From: Lachnospiraceae bacterium UBA1066
GTDB lineage: Bacteria; Bacillota; Clostridia; Lachnospirales; Lachnospiraceae
Length of the DNA stretch: 39,741 nucleotides
Direction: 5' to 3'
NCBI GenBank assembly: GCA_002316215.1
Contig: DCDB01000331.1
Coordinates: 1 to 39,741, forward strand
The translations under genes and the position numbers were made by a program. The notes under the pieces are model-generated. The model searched no databases, was not told the DNA's origin, and saw only the letters and a program-made list of their open reading frames with translations. Shown piece by piece: positions 25,634 through 33,843 of the stretch. The stretch's first letter is position 1; the number at the start of each line of letters is the position of its first letter.

Positions 25634-25661
25634 TATTTACAGAACAGGACGTTCCTGTCAA
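25634..25661 (-). promoter_or_regulatory. Promoter of msrAB with an overlapping palindrome
   Basis: On the minus strand TTGACA (25656-25661) and TAAATA (25634-25639) are 16 bases apart. The spacer carries the inverted repeat ACAGGA-CGT-TCCTGT (plus strand 25644-25658), which a repressor could bind; it lies between divergent genes and could serve both. It resembles the GAAC...GTTC LexA box of Gram-positives, but the spacing is one base too long. Confidence 0.45.
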
Positions 25662-25728
25662 ATATTTTAAATAACAGTTGCAGAAATTTCCCGGCAGAAC
25701 AATAATATGTCTATTAAAGGAGGCTTTT

Positions 25729-26493
25729 ATGATCTACTACTTCTCAGCCACCGGAAACTGCCTCTACGCAGCATCCCGGATTGCCGCCGCAACCGGGGAC
25801 AGCATCTGCTCCATGAGCGACTGCCTTAAGAAAAATGAACGGACGGCATCTGACGGAGGAACAGGTCTGTTCGGGATTGTGACGCCAACGTACTTTTGGG
25901 GCCTGCCTTCGGTCACAAAAGATTTTCTCCGTAAAATGAACCTCACCCTTTCTCCGGGAACCTACTGCTATCTCCTCGTCGAATACGGAAGTACACCCGG
26001 TTCCGCCGGCTTTTTCGCCAACCGCCTTATGAAGAAGAAGGGACATGCTTTCGACGCCCGGTTCAGCGTGAGGATGCCGGATACCTGGACACCCATTTTT
26101 AATCTAAGCGACCCCCGGAAGGTTAATAAAACCATCCGAAACGGGAAAAAGCAGATTCTGGCTGCCGAAGAGAAAATCTCCGCTCGGACAGGCGGCGATT
26201 TTATCCGCCTGAAAATGCCCGTTCAGCTGTCGCTTTTTGTGTATTGTTTTTACTTCCTGATGCGGAAGACATGTCTTTTTTCCGTTGCCGACACCTGCAT
26301 AGGATGCGGCCTGTGCGCGAAACAGTGTCCTGTCCAAGCGATCGAAATGAAAAACGGACGCCCCTCCTGGAAAAAGTCTTCCTGCGCCCTTTGCCTCGGC
26401 TGTCTTCATCACTGTCCGAAAGCGGCAATCCGCTATGCCTTCAACATTCGGAAACACGGGCAGTATCATTTTCCTGATTCTGAAAAAACCTGA
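25729..26493 (+). CDS. EFR1-type flavodoxin/ferredoxin fusion
   Basis: A 254-residue redox protein. The N-terminal half begins IYYFSATGNCLYAA, the flavodoxin-like FMN loop of the EFR1 family, and contains TPTYFWGLPSVTKDFL. The C-terminal part binds two 4Fe-4S clusters through CIGCGLCAKQCP and CALCLGCLHHCP. AAAGGAGG lies five bases before ATG 25729, and the longer frame upstream is not supported. It is likely a cytoplasmic electron carrier of anaerobic metabolism, but its partner is not shown by the context. It is divergent from msrAB. Confidence 0.88.
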   Translation: MIYYFSATGNCLYAASRIAAATGDSICSMSDCLKKNERTASDGGTGLFGIVTPTYFWGLPSVTKDFLRKMNLTLSPGTYCYLLVEYGSTPGSAGFFANRLMKKKGHAFDARFSVRMPDTWTPIFNLSDPRKVNKTIRNGKKQILAAEEKISARTGGDFIRLKMPVQLSLFVYCFYFLMRKTCLFSVADTCIGCGLCAKQCPVQAIEMKNGRPSWKKSSCALCLGCLHHCPKAAIRYAFNIRKHGQYHFPDSEKT

Positions 26494-26519
26494 AAGGAAA
26501 AGTATCCATTTTCCGACCG

Positions 26520-26557
26520 CCGGCCTGCTCTCAAACAGACCGGTATTTTTCTCTTTT
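26520..26557 (+). terminator. Terminator of the EFR1-type gene
   Basis: CCGGCCTG (26520-26527) pairs with CAGACCGG (26536-26543) with one mismatch, followed by TATTTTTCTCTTTT. Confidence 0.7.
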
Positions 26558-26669
26558 ACGCTCTTCAAAGAATAATTATGTCACAATTAACTTGTCCCGT
26601 CTATAAACGGACAGAATTTTCCCAACGATTACTGTGGGATATAAAAAAGAATCTTTGCACGTATACAGC

Positions 26670-26708
26670 TTGACATATATCCATTATCGGATGTATTATG
26701 GATATGTC
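26670..26708 (+). promoter_or_regulatory. Promoter and overlapping operator upstream of the HTH-Uma2 gene
   Basis: A perfect TTGACA (26670-26675) and TATTAT (26694-26699) are 18 bases apart. A near-perfect inverted repeat, GACATATATCCAT (26672-26684) and ATGGATATGTC (26698-26708), covers both boxes, as an operator for self-repression would. The predicted leader is about 230 bases and A/T-rich; the remaining 26558-26669 shows nothing coding. Confidence 0.6.
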
Positions 26709-26730
26709 AGCCGGGAAAATGGATATTATA

Positions 26731-26845
26731 TGGTAATATCATTTAGATGTTTTTTAAGTATTATCTGGTAATATCGTTTAGATATTTTTTGAATATTATC
26801 TGCGGTATTATTTGGAATATCGTTTTGTATATTTTTCGGTATTAT
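26731..26845 (+). repeat. 35-bp tandem repeat in the leader of the HTH-Uma2 gene
   Basis: Two adjacent 35-bp units (26731-26765 and 26766-26800) starting TGGTAATATC differ at only a few positions. A third, diverged copy follows after a short insertion (about 26813-26845). All are A/T-rich. Confidence 0.88.
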
Positions 26846-26939
26846 TGGATGTGCTTTGTTATATTCAGCATATATCCCGGATAAATTCTGAATATATCGA
26901 AAGGGTATTCTCACTTTGCTTTACAGAAAGGAAATTCAA

Positions 26940-27713
26940 ATGACAATCGAAGAAATGAAAAGCAGGAAACGTGAACTCGGCTACTCTTATGCGAAAATCG
27001 CAGAATTATCCGGCGTTCCGGTCGGAACTGTCCAGAAGATTTTAGGAGGATTTACAGCGTCGCCGCGTTATGAAACCCTGACGGCACTTGAAAAAGTCTT
27101 TGAACCGGATGAAAAATCCATGCTGCAGGACGAAGCCCTCCGTTATAACGGAACTCAGAAAACTTCAGATTCACATACATTATCCGATTATCTGGCTCTT
27201 CCCGAAGACCGTCGTGTGGAAATGATCGACGGCGTGTTCTATGACATGAGTGCACCACTACTGATGCACCAAATAGCAGTAAGTTTCCTTAATTCAAAAC
27301 TTTTGTCTTTTATAAATTCCGAAAAAGGCAATTGTATAACCTTCATCGCACCGACCGACGTCCAGCTGGACTGTGACGATAAAACGATTGTCCAGCCGGA
27401 TGTTTTTGTTGTCTGCGACAGGAACAAGCTTCAGAATGGGAAAAGGGTTTTCGGGGCACCGGATCTTATTATCGAAATACTTTCTGACTCGACGAAAAAC
27501 CGGGATATGTATCTGAAATCAGAGAAGTACCGCAAAGCCGGTGTCCGCGAATACTGGCTTGTCGACCTTAAAAAAGAAAAAATAATCGTCAATGATTTTG
27601 AGCACGAGGATCTTGCACTATACGGTTTTGAAGAAAAAGTACCGGTCGGAATCTTCGGGGGAAAGTACAGTATCCGTATGAAGGAAATGAAAGAAACCGG
27701 AATGAACCTCTAA
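26940..27713 (+). CDS. HTH-Uma2 protein (DUF820, PD-(D/E)xK-fold nuclease-like)
   Basis: A 257-residue protein with an N-terminal XRE-type helix-turn-helix (about 5-60: YSYAKIAELSGVPVGTVQKILGG) joined to a Uma2-like domain (about 80-250). The nuclease core residues appear as D in QPDVFVVCD, E in PDLIIEILSDST, and the following SEKYRKAGVREYWLVD helix/strand. Uma2 proteins are abundant in Clostridia and cyanobacteria, yet their job is unproven. The ATG at 26940 follows AAAGGA. The HTH and the palindrome over its promoter suggest self-control. It converges with sdaAA with only 11 bases between. Confidence 0.85.
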   Translation: MTIEEMKSRKRELGYSYAKIAELSGVPVGTVQKILGGFTASPRYETLTALEKVFEPDEKSMLQDEALRYNGTQKTSDSHTLSDYLALPEDRRVEMIDGVFYDMSAPLLMHQIAVSFLNSKLLSFINSEKGNCITFIAPTDVQLDCDDKTIVQPDVFVVCDRNKLQNGKRVFGAPDLIIEILSDSTKNRDMYLKSEKYRKAGVREYWLVDLKKEKIIVNDFEHEDLALYGFEEKVPVGIFGGKYSIRMKEMKETGMNL

Positions 27714-27724
27714 TCCGGATCTTC

Positions 27725-28597
27725 TTAAATCCGTGTGCGCGGCCGGGTTTTCCGGACCGCGCTTTCCGTAACCGCAAGTCCTCCCTGTGCCGTTTCCTTG
27801 TACTTTTCCGGCATATCGTGTCCGATCTCATTCATCGCTTCGATTACTTCATCGGCGGGGATTGCAGATTTTATGCCTGCCATCACCATGTCGCAGGCAC
27901 TCACTGCAGCCTCTGCGGCCGCCGCATTCCTTTTTATACAGGGCACCTCAACGAGGCCTCCGACAGGATCACAGGTAAGGCCTAAAAAGCTTTTCAGGGC
28001 AATAGCCGCTGCATCGCATATCTGCTGCGGCGTTCCGCCCTGCAGATGGACGGTCATCCCTGCCGCCATTGCAGCAGCTGACCCGATTTCCGCCTGGCAT
28101 CCGCCTGCCGCACCCGAAAGTGAAGCTTTCTGTGAAATCACCTCACCGATTCCTGCGGCCGTAAAAAGGGCCATAGCACACTTTTTATTATCAATACCGG
28201 TTTTTTCCTGATAGGAAATAAGAACTGCCGGAATGACTCCGCAGGAACCGGCGGTCGGAGCTGCCACAATGCGTCCCATGCAGGCATTGGTTTCAGCCAT
28301 GCAGACCGCTCTGGCAATAACTTTTCCCATAAATGATCCGCTCAGGTTCATGCCGGATTCGACGTACTCCCAAAAAAGCGCTCCGTCGCCTCCGGAAAGC
28401 CGGCTTGCCGACCTCTTTTTCTTATCATAGGAAGCATCTGCGGACAGCATGGCTTCATACATTTTATTCATATCCTGAAGAGACTCGTCCGGCGATACCT
28501 GCCTTTCGCAGCAGTCGTCGGCTCTTATTACCTCCCAGAACTCCTTATCTTCATTTTTGCATATTTTACATATTTCTTTAAGCGAATGATAGCTCAT
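27725..28597 (-). CDS. sdaAA: L-serine ammonia-lyase, Fe-S type, alpha subunit
   Basis: A 290-residue catalytic subunit of the oxygen-sensitive L-serine dehydratase, which converts L-serine to pyruvate and ammonia with a 4Fe-4S cluster. Cluster and active-site segments are visible: NACMGRIVAAPTAGSCG, GGCQAEIGSAAAMAAG, and LTCDPVGGLVEVPC. It lies 15 bases after the beta subunit, as in other clostridia with split SdaA. The pyruvate supplies the oxidative half of amino-acid fermentation, opposite the proline reductase in the same block. A GC-rich hairpin over the last codons (27737-27762) might help end convergent transcripts, but no T tract is seen. Confidence 0.95.
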   Translation of the reverse strand: MSYHSLKEICKICKNEDKEFWEVIRADDCCERQVSPDESLQDMNKMYEAMLSADASYDKKKRSASRLSGGDGALFWEYVESGMNLSGSFMGKVIARAVCMAETNACMGRIVAAPTAGSCGVIPAVLISYQEKTGIDNKKCAMALFTAAGIGEVISQKASLSGAAGGCQAEIGSAAAMAAGMTVHLQGGTPQQICDAAAIALKSFLGLTCDPVGGLVEVPCIKRNAAAAEAAVSACDMVMAGIKSAIPADEVIEAMNEIGHDMPEKYKETAQGGLAVTESAVRKTRPRTRI

Positions 28598-28612
28598 GAT
28601 TACACCACCCCA

Positions 28613-29284
28613 TCAGACAATTTCTTTCCACGGACTGTAATACGTGACCTTCAGGACGCCTTCAAGATGTTCCAGCCACTTGAGCGCCTCCTGCGGTATT
28701 TCTTCGTCACACTCTATTACCATTACGGCATCGCCGCCCCTGCTCTCACGGTACAGCTGCATTTCCGCCACATTCACGGATTTATGCGAAAGCATGGACG
28801 TCACCTCGGCAATGTGTCCCGGCTGATCCACGTTATGCACAATAAGCGTCGGATATTCTCCGCTGAAATTGGCTTCAAGGCCGTCGATCTTATGTATATT
28901 GATGCGCCCGCCTCCAATAGATTCTCCCTGTATTTCCAGGGCACGGCAGACGGCACCTTTGAGTTTCAGAACGGCCGTATTCGGATGAGCGCTTCGAAGA
29001 TGCGCTTCCCCGAATGTTATCTTCATGCCCGCATTTTCTGCAATAGCGAGGCTGTCCGGAATACGTCTGTCATCTTCCTTCATTCCCAGAAGGCCCGCTG
29101 CAATCGCCTGCTTCGTTCCATGGCCGTTTCCGGTATTCAGAAAGCTTCCGTACAGCAGAATCTCGGCCTCCGTCACCGGCTCTCCCAAAAGCTGTCTTGA
29201 AACCAGGCCCAGTTTGACTGCTCCGGCTGTATGCGAACTTGAAGGGCCGACCATGACCGGACCGATTATATCAAAAATACTCAT
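28613..29284 (-). CDS. sdaAB: L-serine ammonia-lyase, Fe-S type, beta subunit
   Basis: A 223-residue partner of SdaAA. It begins MSIFDIIGPVMVGPSSSHTAG, the serine-dehydratase beta-chain signature, and ends with an ACT domain (about 145-215: LIVHNVDQPGHIAEVTSML) that usually senses serine. AAGGAG lies four bases before ATG 29284; the longer frame overlaps the upstream transporter gene and lacks support. Confidence 0.94.
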   Translation of the reverse strand: MSIFDIIGPVMVGPSSSHTAGAVKLGLVSRQLLGEPVTEAEILLYGSFLNTGNGHGTKQAIAAGLLGMKEDDRRIPDSLAIAENAGMKITFGEAHLRSAHPNTAVLKLKGAVCRALEIQGESIGGGRINIHKIDGLEANFSGEYPTLIVHNVDQPGHIAEVTSMLSHKSVNVAEMQLYRESRGGDAVMVIECDEEIPQEALKWLEHLEGVLKVTYYSPWKEIV

Positions 29285-29313
29285 TTTTCTCCTTATCTGC
29301 ATCTCTTTTGACT

Positions 29314-30189
29314 CTAATGTTTCACATAACTGCAAAGCAAAAGTGCTGCCAGCACCATCACAAAACCTATAACCGATACAGCGGTCACGCTTTCATGATA
29401 AAATAGTATCCCCAGAAGAGCAGCTGTGACAGGCTCAATGGACGCAATAATTGCGGCTTTTCCATTCTCCACACTCTTAAGTCCCCAGGTGTAAAGAAGA
29501 TAGGGCACCACCGTGCATACTGCGGCAAAACAAAATGAAAAGGCTGTATCCGCCGGTGCCGCAAAAATATATTTTACGACCGTCGTATGATTGCTTAAGG
29601 CGAACGATCCGGCTGCCGCCGCAAGAAAAGTATAAAATGTAATTGTCATGCTGTCATAGCCGCGCTTAATCGCAAATCTTCCAAAAATTGAATAAAGTGC
29701 ATATCCAAGCCCTGCGCCCAAACCGTAAAGCAGTCCTGCAAAGGAGATTCTGTTATCCGCAGATGCTATTCCCGTAACGAAACAGCATCCTGAAAACATG
29801 AGCACAAGTGCCGCAAAGCGCACCAGGGTAATTCTCTCATGAAACAAGATAAAAGAAAGCACAATGACAAAAGCCGGAGCCGTATAAAGAAGGATAGCAG
29901 CAACTGAAAGTGTTGTAAGCATGATTGCCTTAAAATAACAAAAGTTAAAAAAGACAATGCTGCATAACCCGGTACCGGCAAAGCACCATAAATCCCGGAG
30001 CTTTATCTTCAGCAGACTTTTCCCTCTCACTATAAGAACCACAAGCATGATGCAGGCAGTGACTGCAGAACGCAAAAAGACGATGTCCATGGATACCAGG
30101 CCGTGTCCGTTCAGCTTTCTCACCCAGAATCCCATTGTACCCCACAAAATGCCTGCCAGCAGAATGAAAATATAAGAAGCTTTTTTCAC
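29314..30189 (-). CDS. EamA/DMT-family membrane transporter
   Basis: A 291-residue protein with ten predicted membrane helices in two EamA repeats, opening YIFILLAGILWGTMGFWVRKL and, in the second half, FAGLLYGLGAGLGYALYSIFGRFA. Members export or import amino acids and other metabolites; the neighbours suggest an amino acid or a fermentation product. The start is GTG, with AGGGTG five bases upstream. It lies just after the proC remnant. Confidence 0.88.
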   Translation of the reverse strand: MKKASYIFILLAGILWGTMGFWVRKLNGHGLVSMDIVFLRSAVTACIMLVVLIVRGKSLLKIKLRDLWCFAGTGLCSIVFFNFCYFKAIMLTTLSVAAILLYTAPAFVIVLSFILFHERITLVRFAALVLMFSGCCFVTGIASADNRISFAGLLYGLGAGLGYALYSIFGRFAIKRGYDSMTITFYTFLAAAAGSFALSNHTTVVKYIFAAPADTAFSFCFAAVCTVVPYLLYTWGLKSVENGKAAIIASIEPVTAALLGILFYHESVTAVSVIGFVMVLAALLLCSYVKH

Positions 30190-30198
30190 TTTTTCACC

Positions 30199-30396
30199 CT
30201 ATAACCGTTTATTACTGTATCCTTCCGTCTTTATTATAAGCCGCGATCTCATTCTCCGGCCATTATGCTTTGCCGCAATCGTTTTTTCTGATGCTGCAGA
30301 TGCTATTATATCAGATGCTTCACATTTACCGGAATCAAGGATTCCCTTCAGCATGGCACCGCCCATATTTCCGCAGCCTATAAAGCCGATTTTCAT
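30199..30396 (-). pseudogene. proC: Pyrroline-5-carboxylate reductase remnant
   Basis: The frame starts well, with GGAGG nine bases before ATG, and encodes the ProC N-terminus: MKIGFIGCGNMGGAML (NAD(P)-binding GxGxMG), ILDSGKCEASDIIASAASEKTIAAKHN. After about residue 47 it changes to unrelated sequence and stops; intact ProC is about 265-270 residues. The rest of the NAD domain and the whole dimer domain are gone. In hydroxyproline-using clostridia proC sits next to hypD, as here, and converts pyrroline-5-carboxylate to proline. Confidence 0.8.
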
Positions 30397-30420
30397 TTTC
30401 CGCATCCTCCGTCTTCAGTA

Positions 30421-30850
30421 TTAGTCAAAACTCTGTTCCGTCCTTGCAATAATTTCGTCCTGAAGAGCCTTGCTTAAATAGTTTTTCCGGCATTAAGGAG
30501 TTCCTGCACGATTGCTTCTGTATTGTAAAGTCTGTATAGGTACTGGATTCTTTCAGCGTAATTCCTACCTTGGGCGGCGCCGGCTGGTTATTAAATTTGA
30601 CCCAGAGACATTCCAGAAGTTCCTTCGCACGATTTCTATCCAATATTCCGCCGGCAATATCTTTATTATAAAACCCGATAAGATGCTGATCCAGTCTCCC
30701 GGGACTATAAGCATCCCAGGGATTGATTTCTGAAGTGACCCCGAGATGTATGAACCAGTACATCTGTATTGCCTGCCAATAGGTTACAGGAACATTTTTC
30801 GGAACATTTCTGCATTTTGTATATCCGTAATATAGGGGAGATTTATAGGG
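30421..30850 (-). pseudogene. hypD: trans-4-hydroxy-L-proline dehydratase (glycyl radical enzyme) remnant with internal deletions
   Basis: Three pieces of one glycyl radical enzyme lie in the correct order but in different frames. Piece one runs from about 30846 to 30530 (KCRNVPKNVPVTYWQAIQMY, HLGVTSEINPWDAYSPGRLD, KFNNQPAPPKVGITLKESST, then YTDF). Piece two is YNTEAIVQELLNAGKT (about 30529-30482). Piece three is LSKALQDEIIARTEQSFD followed by TAA at 30421. The catalytic-cysteine loop (GCVETG in the family) and the glycyl-radical loop fall in the missing parts, and the N-terminus is lost too. Assignment to hydroxyproline dehydratase rests on the proC neighbour and recalled similarity; another GRE class is possible. 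Confidence 0.75.
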
Positions 30851-30860
30851 TTCATCTCCT

Positions 30861-32009
30861 TCACAATGCTCTGCGGTACAGCGTCAGAATATCTTCTTTC
30901 ACAGTCTTTCTGGGATTAACCGCAATATTTCCGCTCTTCATGGCGTCATCTGCCATTTTGTCAAAATATTCTTCTGTTACGCCTGCATCGCTGAGCTTTT
31001 CAGGTATTCCTATCTCATGGTTCAGTTTCTTTAAAGCCTCCGTAAGCATAGGTGCACGGAAGCTGTCTTCTGCAATCTTTTTTTCTGAGATATAGTTATA
31101 GACCCTGAAATACTTTCCTTTATCTTCCGCTTCATTAAATTCTGTAACAATCGGAAGAAGGATACCATTGGCCACACCATGCGGAACATTCCAGAATGCA
31201 CTGACCGGATGGCTCATCGCATGAATATTTCCCAGCCGGGCCCATGAAAATGCGATGCCTGCAAAAAGCGATCCGGACAGCATACCCTCTGCCGCCTCAG
31301 GATCAGACCTGTCTGACACATATCTTCTGATATATTTTCCGATCAGTTCCATGGCTTTTTCAGACATTGCCTCTGAAAAAGGCGATGCAGCTTTAGATAT
31401 ATAGGATTCAAATGCATGAATAAATGCATCAATGCCGCAGGCTGAAGATATCTGTGCCGGTACCGATGCAATAAGATCTGCATCAAGTATTGCAGCTCTG
31501 GGAATCAGCTTATAACTGAATACCGTAAGCTTATATTTTCTGCTGTGATCGGTAATAACCGAAAAAGCCGTGACCTCAGACCCTGTCCCTGCAGTTGTCG
31601 GTATTGCGATTAAAGGAATGATATCTCCGGGTACTTTTCCCCCTCCTTCATAGTCAGTAATGCTTCCGCCGTACTTTGCGACAATACCGACGGCTTTAGC
31701 CACATCCATCGGTGAACCTCCGCCAAAGGCAATAATGGAATCTGCACCGCTCTTTTTAAATGCAAGCACTGCCCTGGTTACTGTTTCCACAGACGGATTT
31801 CCTTCTGTCTCACAAAAAGAGTCTGCTTTAATCCCTGCTTTTTCAAGCAGCCTGCTGCACTTATCTACAGTCCCGATCTTCTTTAGATGAGGACCGGAAA
31901 TAATAAAACTGTGTTTCATCCCGAGTCTTCCGGCAGTATCCGGAAGCTTTGATAAAGTACCTTTTCCTACAATCACTTCCTGCGGTATTGAAAACGAATA
32001 ATCTTTCAT
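30861..32009 (-). CDS. Iron-containing alcohol dehydrogenase
   Basis: A 382-residue group III alcohol dehydrogenase. The NAD(P)-binding part has FGGGSPMDVAKAVG and IPTTAGTGSEVTAFSVIT. The metal ligands are in GIDAFIHAFESYIS (Asp and His) and GNIHAMSHPVSAFWNVPHG (two His). AAGGAG lies eight bases before ATG 32009. It follows proline racemase in the same direction, with a 50-base gap. Members reduce aldehydes to alcohols, or act on 4-hydroxybutyrate and similar acids; no specific substrate can be inferred here. Confidence 0.9.
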   Translation of the reverse strand: MKDYSFSIPQEVIVGKGTLSKLPDTAGRLGMKHSFIISGPHLKKIGTVDKCSRLLEKAGIKADSFCETEGNPSVETVTRAVLAFKKSGADSIIAFGGGSPMDVAKAVGIVAKYGGSITDYEGGGKVPGDIIPLIAIPTTAGTGSEVTAFSVITDHSRKYKLTVFSYKLIPRAAILDADLIASVPAQISSACGIDAFIHAFESYISKAASPFSEAMSEKAMELIGKYIRRYVSDRSDPEAAEGMLSGSLFAGIAFSWARLGNIHAMSHPVSAFWNVPHGVANGILLPIVTEFNEAEDKGKYFRVYNYISEKKIAEDSFRAPMLTEALKKLNHEIGIPEKLSDAGVTEEYFDKMADDAMKSGNIAVNPRKTVKEDILTLYRRAL

Positions 32010-32061
32010 ATAAACGGCTCCTTCTATCAACCATGTTCCTTAACAGCTTCAGATTATATTT

Positions 32062-33123
32062 TTATAATGCAGTATTCTCCAGCAGGAACCCATCCTCCAG
32101 AGGGTCTTCATCATCCAGGATCCAGGTATTCATTCCCGTAATATAAGCAGATCCCGTGATTTCCGGAATAATCGCCTTCTGCCCTCCCAGGTTCACCTCG
32201 CTTACCACTCTCCCTTTAAAAAGCGCACCCGTAATGCTCTCATAAGTGAATTCCGTATTAAGTCCGAGCTTTCCTTTTGCATACAAAGCCGCCATCTTCG
32301 CACTCGTCCCGGTTCCGCAGGGTGACCGGTCAGCCTGTGCTCCTCCGAAGATCACACAGTTTCTAAGATCCGCCTTCGGATTCTTTATATGCGAGCTATA
32401 AAATTCAACCAGATCCACCGTTGCGATATCCAGATACGGATGCTTCACGGAAATGTTCTCATTTATCCGGCTTCGCAGCTTCATCCCCAGCTCTGTAATC
32501 TTTTCAACGTTTTCGGGAACCAGCTCAAGACCGATTCTGTCTGCATCGACCAATGCGAAAAAGGAGCCGCCGAAAGCAATATCAAAAGCAATCGTCTTCT
32601 CCTTTCCATCTGCATACATTACAGGCTGCAGACAATTCTCTTGATACAGGAATGAGGGTACATTCAGGATACTGACGCTCTCTGCTTTTGAATTTTTAAC
32701 ATGCACCTTTGTACGGATAATGCCTGACGGTACATCGAGGACAACTTCGGTCTCAGGCTCTCTCACCTTAATAAGTCCCGTCTCAACAGCCATAGAAGCA
32801 GTTCCGATGCTTCCGTGGCCGCACATATTAAGATACCCGCCGCTGTCCATGAAAATCACGCCCAGATCCGCTTCCTTGTGGACAGGTGCCGTAATAAGTG
32901 CCCCGAACATGTCCTTATGTCCGCGGGGTTCCAGCATGAGTGCACGACGGTATGCATCATAATGCGCCTCAAGAAACTGCTTTTTTTCCATCATCGTATT
33001 ACCCGGAAGCTCTGGAAAACCGTCGTAGACAATCCTTGTGGCTTCTCCCATGGTATGGGAATCAATTGTTTTAAATTCGTGGGCATACTGCCCTGCACGC
33101 GGACGGAATTTAAAAGCAATCAT
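32062..33123 (-). CDS. prdF: Proline racemase
   Basis: A 353-residue cofactor-free racemase. Both catalytic cysteines are present: in NMCGHGSIGTA and in DRSPCGTGTSAK. Proline racemases have Cys at both places, while hydroxyproline dehydratases of the same fold have Ser/Thr at one. The conserved TIDSHTMGEATRIV start is present. It should supply D-proline for PrdA/PrdB; a 4-hydroxyproline epimerase activity remains possible. Its ATG overlaps the stop of the kinase-like gene (ATGA), which suggests coupling. Confidence 0.88.
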   Translation of the reverse strand: MIAFKFRPRAGQYAHEFKTIDSHTMGEATRIVYDGFPELPGNTMMEKKQFLEAHYDAYRRALMLEPRGHKDMFGALITAPVHKEADLGVIFMDSGGYLNMCGHGSIGTASMAVETGLIKVREPETEVVLDVPSGIIRTKVHVKNSKAESVSILNVPSFLYQENCLQPVMYADGKEKTIAFDIAFGGSFFALVDADRIGLELVPENVEKITELGMKLRSRINENISVKHPYLDIATVDLVEFYSSHIKNPKADLRNCVIFGGAQADRSPCGTGTSAKMAALYAKGKLGLNTEFTYESITGALFKGRVVSEVNLGGQKAIIPEITGSAYITGMNTWILDDEDPLEDGFLLENTAL

Positions 33124-33812
33124 AATTTTTCGAACCTCGCTCTCACCACATCAGCTAAAATCCTGGCCGTGCCGTCGACACCAAGCAGATCGCTGTTGAT
33201 CATCAGATCCTTGTATTCCGGATTGTCAGGAGCGTATCCCGCGTATTGCTTATGATAAAATTTCCTCGCCTTATCCACATCCGCAATCATTTTTTTCGCT
33301 TCTTCCGGCTGCATACCCAGCACGTCCACACAATTGCGGAATCTCGCCCCATACGGAGCATAAACATAGATATGCATTGCATTGCTTTCATGCCCCAGAA
33401 CATAATCAGAACATCTTCCCACAATAATGCAGGATTCTTTCTCCGCCAATTCCCTTATGATTTTCTGCTGTACCTGAAAGACTTTCTGCTGTCTGGAAAT
33501 CGATTCCGTTCCGAGCGGAAAGACCATTTTCAGGAAACCGGAACCTGTTTCTTCACTGTCACTAATAACGGAAACAGGCAGATTCATTTTCTTTGAAGCT
33601 GCCTCAACAATATCCCTGTCATAGTATTCTATTCCCAGAAGTTCGGAAAGCCTGTGTGCGATCGGTCTGCCGAGCGAACCGAACTGGCGCGTGATCGTGA
33701 CCACATATTTACTGTTATCTTCCGGCTCTGATCCGGAGACCGCACTCACAGCCATCGCCTTTTCTATCACCTTTTTGAAATCCGTGATTTTCCCCTTTTC
33801 CTTCTTTGCCAT
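33120..33812 (-). CDS. Cytidylate-kinase-like protein
   Basis: A 230-residue protein of the cytidylate kinase-like family (PF13189 type). The usual P-loop is replaced by ITRQFGSLGRPIAHRLSELL; YDRDIVEAASKKM and IVGRCSDYVL follow. These proteins differ from housekeeping Cmk, and I know of no proven function. GGAGA lies six bases before ATG 33812. It sits between the amino-acid ABC ATPase and proline racemase and overlaps the racemase start, so it is part of the operon. Confidence 0.78.
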   Translation of the reverse strand: MAKKEKGKITDFKKVIEKAMAVSAVSGSEPEDNSKYVVTITRQFGSLGRPIAHRLSELLGIEYYDRDIVEAASKKMNLPVSVISDSEETGSGFLKMVFPLGTESISRQQKVFQVQQKIIRELAEKESCIIVGRCSDYVLGHESNAMHIYVYAPYGARFRNCVDVLGMQPEEAKKMIADVDKARKFYHKQYAGYAPDNPEYKDLMINSDLLGVDGTARILADVVRARFEKL

Positions 33813-33843
33813 ATTTGTTCTCCGATCTTCTGTAAGCGATTTT

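Noticed and set aside
25642..25658. LexA box between msrAB and the EFR1-type gene
   Set aside because: GAAC and GTTC are five bases apart, not four, so I list it only as a palindrome over a promoter.
26726..26914. 62-codon minus-strand open frame in the A/T-rich leader of the HTH-Uma2 gene
   Set aside because: It is created by the A/T-rich 35-bp repeats, lies opposite a promoter leader and has no ribosome site.
28586..29200. 204-codon plus-strand open frame opposite sdaAB
   Set aside because: It is a shadow of an unmistakable serine dehydratase subunit.
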